Origin: Entomortierella parvispora
Taxonomy: Eukaryota > Mortierellomycota > Mortierellomycetes > Mortierellales > Mortierellaceae
DNA: 64,000 nt
Direction: 5' to 3'
Assembly: GCA_963573315.1 (NCBI GenBank)
Contig: OY752147.1
Location: forward strand, 1,674,001-1,738,000
The notes beneath the pieces were generated by a model, which did not search any database, was not told where the DNA came from, and was given only the letters and a program-made list of their open reading frames with translations. How positions within the stretch are numbered: position 1 is the stretch's first letter; each line of letters begins with the position of its first letter. Shown piece by piece: positions 32,188-39,930 of the stretch. The position numbers and the translations under genes were made by a program.

Positions 32188-34368
32188 ATGGACCCCACGA
32201 CCGATGGTGGTGCCAAAGCTAACAACATCCTTCAAAGCAACTCCATGTTTGCGACTACAAATAACAACGCGAGCACAAACACGGCCAGCAGTGGCCCAGG
32301 TGGCGTGAATGCCGCTTCGGGTGCCGCGTCAAGCGAAAGTACCAATACCAGCGGCGCCAGCAGCACAACCATCCAGGCTCCCCCCACAACAGAGTCGTAC
32401 AGTCCGTGGGACATGCCCCCCATCATCCAGCCCACCTCCATCACCCTGGGGCCTGCTGCCGATCAGCGACTCGGCGGCGGTCTCAAGGGCTTCTCCTCCA
32501 ACGTCAACTCGACCTGGCCCCACTTCCGATCGAAACCACATCCGACCATCTCGGTTCCCATCACGCCGACAGCCCTCTCGAGGTCGTTCTTCGACTTAGG
32601 TGCACCGTCGACCCCGCCTCGGAGCTCTACTTTTTCAACTGGGGACGACTCTGATAATGCCATGTGCACACCAACATTTGGATCCAATCAGACGGGTTCG
32701 CGTAGAAACAGTGCCGTCAGTGTTATGGCTCTGGACACACCCCCCCCTCTTTCTCTGATGGACCTCGAGTCGTCTTCCTCTTCGCATCCTGGTTCAAGTT
32801 TTGGGTCCTCTTCAGGAATGGGATCTGCTGGACTCGGGTCTCTGGCGCGACATGGCGACCACTATTACGGAGGCAATGGACACGGATATCCATTCCCATT
32901 ATTTGGAATGCGTCATGATACTGCCCATGCCTTTTCTCGAAGGAGCTCTAGAACTAACAGCTTTTCCATGGAATCGCGCCATACTCGAAAGGCGTCCGAG
33001 GACACCAATATGAGCGACGGTGGAAATAACTCTGGAAGCGAACAACGAGGTAGGAGGCACTCTCCAGCTGTTACGCCTTATGATAGGAGCATTGGCCGAT
33101 CAACCCTTTTGGTTAGTACAAAATGCATCTGGCGATTAAGGCCAATCTAGGATCTACCATGACGAGATACTGATATCAGATGTCAATGCTTGACGGGAAC
33201 CAACTGTGATCGTAGCCAAAGCCAAAGGGACTTTTGAAAGTCTTTTCGCAACTTGAGGTAGGGATGGGATCCCAATGCATGAATTGTTCAAATACAACTT
33301 GCCAAACTCAACATTAACGAATCGACCACTTGCGCTCTATAATAGGAAGAAGCCCATCATAATCGCCACGAGTATGACCATGAACGGGAAACAACACAAG
33401 TACGAAAAGGGGCGGGGGATATTAAGGATAGCAGTTCAATGGATACAATCGGGGTCAGTTGGCCCATAACACACCTTCAGTTGCTCAAATAAGCTTTGAT
33501 GTTGGAACTAATCCGTATTACCCTTTTAGGCCGCAGCGACGCGTCAAGACCCACCCTCGCTGCATGAGATAGGAGCTGCCAGGAGACCGTCAACTTCATC
33601 ACGACTAAACCCTGAACAAGAGCTGGTCGTAAAGATTAACATCTCGAACGCGAACAGTGAACGGTCTTTCGATTCGAAATAATTTGTTTACTTATTTTTT
33701 TTTATTTTTTGTGTCTTTGTTTACAGGCCCTTCAGCAACAGCAAGAAGAGTACGACAAGCTGTGCAGGCTCTATTCTTCACAGCATCCATTGCAAGCGGA
33801 TCTGCCGGTCCCCGAACGGGTCTCTACTGTCGATTCCCCTGCGCCCATTGCGTTTACAAGCCATGGACCGTCATCGCCGCTCTTGACAGCAACGGTTGCT
33901 AGATCAAAGAGAAAACCCTCGACATGTGAGGACAGATTCGACCCCTATCATAGCAGCCATCTTAAGCGAAGAGCAGTCTCACCTTCTATCGGCCCGATTA
34001 CCAGAAGTCGGCAAAGTCCATCCAGCTCACCGGCTCGAGGACACCTCTCAGGCCAATCGCGATCTAAAATATCTGCTCTCCCTTCACCATCTGGGTCGGG
34101 TTCATTTTTCCGACATAGCATGGGACAGGGTCATACAAGTCTAGGCGGCGGACTCTCCGAACCGTCCAATTCAACTTTGCATGGTGGTCCACTCTCACTG
34201 TCGCATCCAAATCTTGGCATCGCGAGCACTGGACTCCAAGGCAATGACCAGTCGACAGGATCTACAAACGCAACAAGTCGTGGAGCTCTCCTGAATCTAC
34301 AACATACGTCTCGATCCTTTTCAGAGCTTTCCTTAGGCCTTCCAAACGAACATCCACAGCAACAATAA
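32188..34368 (+). CDS. Hypothetical Ser-rich protein, five exons
   Basis: Exons 32188-33111, 33216-33257, 33346-33453, 33530-33628, 33727-34368; 604 aa, every junction in phase 0. The start chosen is MDPTTDGGAKANN; the frame extends upstream but that part is leader-like. The first 300 residues are Ser/Thr/Gly-rich with short conserved-looking motifs (YSPWDMPPIIQP, ALSRSFFDLG, RRNSAVSVMALDTPPP). A more ordered stretch spans the small exons: TPYDRSIGRSTLLPKPKGLL, then KVFSQLEEEAHHNRHEYDHE, and later NPEQELVALQQQQEEYDKLC, which look helical or coiled-coil. The C-terminus has a basic SKRKP...HLKRRAVSPSIGPITRSRQS region. I do not recognise the family; a nuclear regulatory protein is a guess. The exon 4 donor (GTC|GTAAAG) is the least certain. 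Confidence 0.75.
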
Positions 34369-34450
34369 ACGCAAGCGAAGAGAGCAAGATACCCACCAGA
34401 TGGTGTTCGAGCTATGAAAAAAGGAAGCTGAAGCCTGGAGCAAAAAAAAA

Positions 34451-34861
34451 GGGGGTTTATCAGGTTGTTCGACTTACGTGACAACCCCCCACTTTTTGCG
34501 CTCTAACTCCATGTAACACTCTTTTTTGCCTTCTCTTCAACAGCACTTTGTTACAACAGTAAACGGCTACTGTATTCGCACTCATTCCGTCACCCAGTTT
34601 CCCGCAACTCAATTCAAGAGTTCAAGTCCCATATCGTTATCGACACGACTTGACACTCGCTAAAAAAGCGACAATATCGCCACAAACGCGTTAATCTTTG
34701 CCTCTGAGGGGTTAAAGGCGATACCTCGAAGAGTTTTCGTCTCTTCCCTGCATGTTTTTGTCTCGAAAAGCAAAAGAGAGTGTTACATGGAGTTAGAGCG
34801 CAAAAGTGGGGGGGTTGTCACGTAAGTCGAACAACCTGGGTTGTCGAGTAGATAAATCCCC
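34451..34861. mobile_element. Non-autonomous TIR DNA transposon (MULE-like MITE)
   Basis: 411 bp flanked on both sides by nine A residues. The arms are long imperfect terminal inverted repeats: about 65 bp at 34451-34527 matches the reverse complement of 34772-34861, including GTTGTTCGACTTACGTGAC and GCGCTCTAACTCCATGTAAC. The right end has ~15 extra bases. No coding capacity. The same tRNA flank in the right arm of this locus (46055-46063) has a single run of nine A/T at the corresponding place, so it is the empty site and proves insertion with a 9-bp target duplication. Nine-base duplications are typical of Mutator-like elements; the A-run target makes the exact TSD length uncertain. Confidence 0.8.
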
Positions 34862-34899
34862 AAAAAAAAAGCGCTCGCCTGATGGAGGAGCAAAAGAAA

Positions 34900-34971
34900 G
34901 GGCCGAACCGGGAATTGAACCCGGGACCTCTCGCACCCTAAGCGAGAATTATACCACTAAACCATCCGGCC
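34900..34971 (-). tRNA. tRNA-Pro (AGG), copy 1
   Basis: 72 nt, no intron. Acceptor stem GGCCGGA pairs with TTCGGCC (one G-T), discriminator C. The anticodon stem CTCGC/GCGAG encloses loop TTAGGGT, so the anticodon is AGG (proline CCU; CCC after A34 modification). T-arm CCGGG-TTCAATT-CCCGG. The transcript runs into TTTCTTTT, a Pol III terminator. Its 3' flank is of type A (shared with copy 4). An LTR begins exactly 16 bp upstream of its 5' end. Confidence 0.97.
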
Positions 34972-35097
34972 AATCAACTTGTTGGGATGTCGTAAATCCG
35001 ACCACTTTTAACCCCCGCAGTCGAGCGCCACCAACCTTCTCCGCCCGGACCCGTCGCGCTCTAGGCCCGGAGGCCCATGGCGTCTACTTTCATGCAG

Positions 35098-35172
35098 ACG
35101 CTGACAGCTATTGGGAGCCTGTCAGCGGTCTTGTCAGCGGATACGTCAGCAGTTCATCAGACCCGCTGACAA
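35098..35172. promoter_or_regulatory. Clustered GTCAGC/GCTGAC motifs in LTR B
   Basis: Five to six copies of TGTCAGC or its complement in 75 bp, upstream of the LTR's TATA-like site. The arrangement is that of a transcription-factor binding array in the U3 part of an LTR. TGACAG/TGTCA cores are bound by TALE-type homeodomain proteins in other eukaryotes; the binding factor here is unknown. Confidence 0.5.
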
Positions 35173-35258
35173 CCGACGACTCAGACTATGAGTTGGTAGA
35201 TTTGTAGATTTAGCAGATAGCCTCTATAAGTAGACCTGGTCCGCAAGGATGGATCGGC

Positions 35259-35376
35259 ATCTTCTGATGCCGATATCTTTCCCTCCTTGCTTGACAGGTA
35301 ACTCTTCCGTAGCACTATTTGATATAACTCAATACAGATCTTCTGATGCCGATATCTTTCCCTCCTTGCTTGACAG
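35259..35376 (+). repeat. Pair of 39-bp direct repeats in LTR B
   Basis: A 39-bp unit starting ATCTTCTGATGCCGATATC and ending GCTTGACAG occurs at 35259-35297 and 35338-35376, 79 bp apart and identical. The same pair is in copy B2 (45622-45739). Each could form a stem with the upstream ATCGGCATC. Confidence 0.85.
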
Positions 35377-35458
35377 AATACGTCGATTCTCCTGAAGATC
35401 CAAGCACTCTTGTAAATACAGCCGTACATAACAAAGCAGCGCGTTTATACGACAGGGA

Positions 35459-36119
35459 TGTCGTGAACTGGCCTGCTTTTGAGGCTCCGTCACGGACGAC
35501 AGCACGTGACATCATATGCACGTGACCCGTTCTCCTTTCTCCCGCGTCGCACAAACGCGCCGTTTCTACGGACCCTCCTTCTTCCCTCTCCTTTTGCTCT
35601 TGTTATTGTTATTCTTATCTTTGACCTTGGTTTACCCTTCATCGCTACAATCGCGTCTTGATCTCGTTTCGTGTGTTCTATGGACAACAGAACGCGTGGA
35701 CCTTTTACTGTCGACTTCACCCCAATGTTCTGAGGACCAGTACGATCATTGCGATTCTAATCGATGGTATTGCCTTCATCATCTACCTCTTTCTTTTGCC
35801 CGATCGTCTTTGACTTTGCTCGTTTTACTATGAAGCGCGCCCTTACCTTCTTCCGTCTTTGCCCCAATGCTTTTGGCAACGACAAGTATAAAAGACAGAC
35901 CTGAGTGATCATGAGAAGGGTATCAAACCCCACCCTTTCTCTTTTGATCATCTCAGCCAGGAACCTCGAGCGGTTGCCCTGGATTACCAGTCTCTTCCTC
36001 TTCCTTCTAAGTAGCCAGGAACCTCGCGCGGTTGCCCTGGAACTTGGACTAGTTCTCTTCCCCCCCTCCCGTCTAAACCTGCCTAGAACCTCGAGCGGTT
36101 GCCTAGGACGTTTACGACA
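35459..36119 (+). mobile_element. Solo LTR, family C
   Basis: 661 bp, termini TGTCGT...ACGACA, flanked by GGGA on both sides. Together with B1 this gives the series GGGA-B1-GGGA-C-GGGA-spacer, the footprint of two independent insertions at one target. It carries two CACGTGAC octamers (35503-35510, 35519-35526) and a TATA box (TATAAAAG at about 35886). Three 26-bp hairpin units follow downstream of the TATA (35957-35982, 36015-36040, 36082-36107). No internal domain is present, so it is a solo LTR left by LTR-LTR recombination. Confidence 0.82.
35957..36107 (+). ncRNA. Array of three covarying hairpins in LTR C leader
   Basis: Three 26-nt units at 35957-35982, 36015-36040 and 36082-36107. Each forms an outer 5-bp stem, an inner AACC/GGTT stem and a six-base loop, with a 2-nt bulge (GC) on the 3' side. 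The outer stem is CCAGG/CCTGG in units 1 and 2 and CCTAG/CTAGG in unit 3, so two base pairs changed on both sides. Unit 2 differs only in the loop (TCGCGC against TCGAGC). The units lie 70-220 nt downstream of the TATA box and would be in the 5' end of the transcript. A structural RNA role is inferred. Confidence 0.55.
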
Positions 36120-36123
36120 GGGA

Positions 36124-36243
36124 TGGAATGATTTAGGACATATACGATCCAGAACTCAGAATCTTCCACGTGACTTCCAAATGATCGTCACGTGATATCG
36201 GGTTGACTCGATCTGAGTATAATGGATTTTCTTCTACCCTTAA
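36124..36243 (+). repeat. Ancestral 120-bp spacer between divergent tRNA-Pro genes, copy 1
   Basis: The same 120 bp occurs inverted at 45818-45937. It contains two facing octamers, CACGTGAC (36167-36174) and GTCACGTG (36187-36194). Here it is joined to tRNA copy 2 through 13 bp. In the other arm its GGGA end is joined to tRNA copy 4 through 16 bp, showing the sequence that surrounds the uninterrupted target. Confidence 0.85.
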
Positions 36244-36256
36244 CATCAAGTTGATT

Positions 36257-36328
36257 GGCCGGATGGTTTAGTGGTATAATTCTCGCTTAGGGTGCGAGAG
36301 GTCCCGGGTTCAATTCCCGGTTCGGCCC
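36257..36328 (+). tRNA. tRNA-Pro (AGG), copy 2
   Basis: Identical 72-nt sequence to copy 1 on the opposite strand, same AGG anticodon and TTTCTTTT terminator. Its 3' flank is of type B, shared as an inverted repeat with copy 3. Immediately upstream is the 120-bp spacer; no LTR has inserted next to this gene. Confidence 0.97.
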
Positions 36329-36485
36329 TTTCTTTTGCTCCCTCGAGCTTTTTGCTCAGGTTCCATGTCACCTTCGTCTCTACCCAGGGATCTATCCGCC
36401 GAGCCTGCTCGGTGGTTAGTTTTCGGCCGACCACGGGGGCAGCTTACTTACCTTTTTGGATCACTTATCTGTTGACCCTGCCATT
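36329..36485 (+). repeat. Inner flank of the inverted duplication (left)
   Basis: 157 bp identical to the reverse complement of 39200-39356, lying directly downstream of tRNA copy 2 and copy 3. No coding content. It contains the tRNA terminators. Confidence 0.9.
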
Positions 36486-37180
36486 GACAACCGAGTGCCG
36501 ACCCCTCTCTAAGCCGTCGACTTTTCTTCTCCTATCCTCAACCAACCCTCGTAATGATGCTGTCGCGTTTTTGGACCTAGTGTCACTTGACGTGCCTTGT
36601 TTGATGGGCTGTGATCCTGTTTGATCTTCGCGTTGCCACATTCTTCTGTCACCGCGGAACAGTGGCAACCTCCAGCCATGGGATGCAAGCATGCTCGTTG
36701 GACACAACCCCACATTATTTAATACCAGTAGTCTTACTTCTCTAGATAGATTTGGTTCTTCGCGTAGTAACTTGAGCACCTTCCCCCCCCTCCCCCTTCA
36801 GTTCTCTCCAAAAACTCCTGCCCTGTCCTGTCCTTGCGAAGGTCATTCCCCCTTGCTTTGCCTAGCCATGATTCTCGAGGACAGTCGGCGGGTATGATTA
36901 TGTAGACTGGTTGGGTTTTAGGAAAGGACCCGTAGATAAGAAAAAGAGAAATCGGCGGATACGATTATGAGGATAGGTCGGCGGCTAAGGAGATCTCGGT
37001 GGTTAAGAAATGGACAGGAGAAGAAAAGTCGGCGGTTTAGAGAGGGGTTGTCAACGGTCGATGGTTAGAGAATGGCAGGGTCGACAGATAAGACTCTCGT
37101 GCTTGAGCTTTGGAAGCTCTCAAATTGTCAAAGAGTTGAGGCCGGTATGCAAGAGAAACCCATTGCTGCTTTCTTTTTGA

Positions 37181-37321
37181 GTATTTGTCAACCAGGTTGA
37201 CATATAATGGTGTCAACCCCCACTCAAAACCCATGTAAACTTTTTACGGTTTAACTATTTGTCAACTGGGGTTGACATATAATGGGTGTCAACCCCCCGC
37301 ACAGCACCCCTGTAAATTTTT
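37181..37321 (+). repeat. Two diverged direct repeats carrying GTCAACC palindromes
   Basis: Units 37181-37244 and 37255-37321 share ATTTGTCAAC, GGTTGACATATAATGG, TGTCAACCCCC and TGTAAA-TTTT. Each has the arrangement GTCAAC-GTTGAC-spacer-GTCAACC. Possibly the end region of an unrecognised element or a tandem duplication. Confidence 0.7.
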
Positions 37322-37974
37322 CAAGCTCTTCTATTTTCCTCCAGAGACTTTTTGCGCGGCCAGGATTTGTTAGGAGAAGAAGAAGCAGCAGCGAGGACAT
37401 TTTGCTTTCCTTTGGTATCAAATGCAATTTTTGGGGGTGCAATTGGAAGACCATTTTACATGGACTTTGTGCGGGAAAATAGTTGTTTTTTTGCACGGGC
37501 TTTGTGCAGGGAAAGAAAATTTTGATACCCTTTACCTTCCAAAACGTAGTGAAGGACATTTGAAAAAAGCACTGAGGCAGCTACAACGCCTTTCTCGTCT
37601 GGTTTGGAGTCAATACCGACCTCTTAATGGCCTTGGGAAGAAGATAGAAACGATAAAAATCTACAATTTTTCTTCTTGCTGTCGCTAGTTGACGAAACAG
37701 TAACTAAAGTGACGGATTGGCGACTGGGAGGGACAGAAAACAGCGGATGAAAATCTCATTCTTTTCTTCAAAGCTGCACAGATAGTAATGACTCCAATCA
37801 TTTTCTGTCCTCTTGATAGATTTTAGCTCCAATAAAAAGAGATTTTTCTAAGTCTATGTAACACCCCCTCTTTTGTTTTTCAAGACAAAAACGTGTAGAG
37901 AAGAGACGAAAGCTCTTCGAGGAGATTTGCTACCCTCTGCGGAAGGGATGGTGATCACCTTTTGGCTAAAATTT

Positions 37975-38210
37975 CGAGATTCGATTCAATATTTGGAATA
38001 CAAATACTACCCCGATTCGATTCGGCTTGTGTCGAATCAAGGTCTGATTCGATCCGACTCCATCAGATTTGACCAGTATTCTATTCGAATGATATTCGAT
38101 CAGACAGATATTCGACCCGGATCCTCCATATCTTAGATGCGACGCATATCCGGTTCGTTGCAAAGGAGGTATAAGATTCGAATCAACCTTCGCAGCTTTC
38201 ATTCGACGAG
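37975..38210. repeat. Degenerate GATTCGA-rich tract
   Basis: GATTCGA, ATTCGAT or TCGAATC occurs about ten times in 235 bp at irregular spacing, and again at 38625-38745. No exact period. It may be remnant satellite or element sequence. Confidence 0.55.
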
Positions 38211-39356
38211 ACTCATAGTTCTTTTGACCCGGGATTTGATATTTATTGCTTTTGATATTCCAACTGAGAAAAAGATATAAAAAAGAAGTATGTTTTTGGC
38301 CGCAAGAACGTTTCACTTGGAATCGGGTTTCGAAAATACTGGAACCAGGAGTCTAACAACGTTTGTTTGTTCTTGGATTCTCTCTGGACCAAGAGGATTC
38401 CTTGTGTAAGGCAAAAGAGAGAGAGCTTTTGAGAAACTTGACTCTTATGGAGCTGAAGTTGCTGGTGTAGCCTATTAATCCCGCGTCATCTTAGCCAAAC
38501 GAGGAAAGTTTCAGTAGTCCCTCTCCAAAGTCAAAGGCACCTCCCCTACAGCTAGGATTGCCACGAAACCCTCCAACTTGTCTCCTTGCGCTTGCTGTCC
38601 TGTCATGCCGAAAAGTCCTAGCTCATCCAAATCGAATCGGATGACGGATCGAATACCAGTCGGATCGAATCGCCTCCTTCCTCGATTCCAGAAAGAAAGT
38701 CGAGCCGGACTCAAATGTACCTTGTATCCAATTCGATTCTCCCGAGAATACGAGTCTGAGGTCGGCTGTCAACGTTGTAATGACTGTGACCAACTTTTTT
38801 TAACCAAGTCAAAGGTTAACCATATCTTTAGTGGGTCAACTGACCTGACCAATTTGACCGTTTTACCGATTTCCCGGCGCCTCATCTCCGGGACCCACAC
38901 ACTAGGATTTGACTGCACTTATTGACAACGAGGAGTTCGAGTTGTTTGTTGTGCTACCAGTCGGTGAGCTCCCACGACCAATTGATTGCGTGCACCCAAA
39001 CTATTGTGAATCGGCTAACGTTCATATCTGAAGAACTCATCCTTGGACGGCGACATACAGGTACTTTATAATCGACATCCACGATGCTCTTTACCAACTG
39101 ACCAGTTGACTTGGTTAACTAATACTGCAGTAGCCGGTCAATTGACATTTTGACCAAAAAAAACCAGTTAAATCGTCAGTGAACGGTCGATGGTTAGAGA
39201 ATGGCAGGGTCAACAGATAAGTGATCCAAAAAGGTAAGTAAGCTGCCCCCGTGGTCGGCCGAAAACTAACCACCGAGCAGGCTCGGCGGATAGATCCCTG
39301 GGTAGAGACGAAGGTGACATGGAACCTGAGCAAAAAGCTCGAGGGAGCAAAAGAAA

Positions 39357-39428
39357 GGGCCGAACCGGGAATTGAACCCGGGACCTCTCGCACCCTAAGC
39401 GAGAATTATACCACTAAACCATCCGGCC
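39357..39428 (-). tRNA. tRNA-Pro (AGG), copy 3
   Basis: Same 72-nt sequence as the other copies, with type B 3' flank (inverted relative to copy 2). The 5' LTR of the full-length Gypsy element begins at 39445, 16 bp upstream of the mature 5' end. This is the spacing at which Ty3 integrates upstream of Pol III genes in yeast. Confidence 0.97.
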
Positions 39429-39444
39429 AATCAACTTGTTGGGA

Positions 39445-39856
39445 TGTCGTGCACCGACGCTCTTTTGAACCCCGTCCAGACTTCATCACGTGACCAAGTC
39501 GCCCAAGTCGCGTCGCCGCACGTTTTTCCGCTCCTTTTCAGCAAAACCCCCGTTTTGCTGTTGCTTCAGAACCCGTCCAACCCTACTCAACCGTTAAGCG
39601 CATAATCCTCCGATCATGCGCACTTCTAACCTCACAATCGTAGTTCCCCTTCTTCCGTAGTCTCTTATAAGTCTCCATAGTCTTCTCTTCTTCTTTCTTC
39701 AGTTAACAACTCCTTTCCAAGTAACACCATATCTTTCACACTTCAATAAACCCTTCATAACCAACACCCTTCCAAGTACTCTCTTCCTCTCTCGCGACCG
39801 AGCCTATCTGGATTGATAGGTAGGACCCTTGCTCAGTCGAGGCTTGTGGTGCTACA
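39445..39856 (+). repeat. 5' LTR of Gypsy element
   Basis: 412 bp. Contains one CACGTGAC octamer (39487-39494), a perfect 8-bp-stem hairpin with a CCCC loop at about 39539-39558 and a CTTATAAG TATA-like element near 39664. Matches 44935-45346 base for base by eye. Confidence 0.93.
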
Positions 39857-39930
39857 AAGTGGTAGCAAAGGAGTTGCGACTCACTTAGCTTGTGTCTGTG
39901 AATTCTACCCTCATTCCTATTGATAGAACA

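Larger units (their letters stand above)
34988..35454 (+). mobile_element. Solo LTR, family B, copy 1
   Basis: 467 bp with termini TGTCGTA...TACGACA (perfect 7-bp inverted ends, TG...CA). Flanked by GGGA on both sides, a 4-bp target duplication (5 bp if the LTR is read as starting at G). Inside are a TATA-like CTATAAG at 35224, two direct copies of a 39-bp unit (35259-35297 and 35338-35376), a 9-bp-stem hairpin at 35253-35274 and a cluster of GTCAGC/GCTGAC motifs at 35098-35172. A second copy of the same length at 45351-45817 reads as identical. No internal domain of this family is in the window. Confidence 0.88.
34434..36485. repeat. Left arm of a large inverted duplication (two tRNA-Pro genes plus flanks)
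   Basis: Order: outer flank, tRNA-Pro(-), LTR B1, LTR C, 120-bp spacer, tRNA-Pro(+), 157-bp inner flank (36329-36485). The reverse complement of each non-LTR segment recurs at 39200-46070: inner flank 39200-39356, tRNA, spacer 45818-45937, tRNA, outer flank with its CATCAGGCGAGCGC block. Inserted elements differ between arms, so the duplication came before at least some insertions. Homology stops at 36485/39200 on the inside and near 34434/46070 on the outside. Confidence 0.85.
36486..39199. other. Centre of the inverted duplication: repeat-rich, no gene
   Basis: 2.7 kb without a supported gene. It holds an imperfect inverted fragment (36464-36540 against 37005-37095), a 40-bp direct match (37051-37090 to 39182-39221, one mismatch), a pair of diverged direct repeats rich in GTCAACC palindromes (37181-37244, 37255-37321) and a tract of degenerate GATTCGA/TCGAATC words (37975-38210, again 38625-38745). 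It looks like decayed transposon debris. Confidence 0.65.

Noticed and set aside
34806-35207. 133-residue plus-strand frame across the tRNA and LTR
   Set aside because: It reads through a TIR, an antisense tRNA gene and an LTR; part recurs at 45319-45570 only because the LTR is repeated.
36246-36624. Frames overlapping tRNA copy 2 and its flank (recurring at 39115-39493)
   Set aside because: Translations of the tRNA gene and inverted flank; their similarity comes from the duplication, not from protein conservation.
39892-39930. Start of the Gypsy polyprotein at 39892
   Set aside because: The codon there is GTG. The first in-frame ATG is 39931, so the extra 13 codons are not included.
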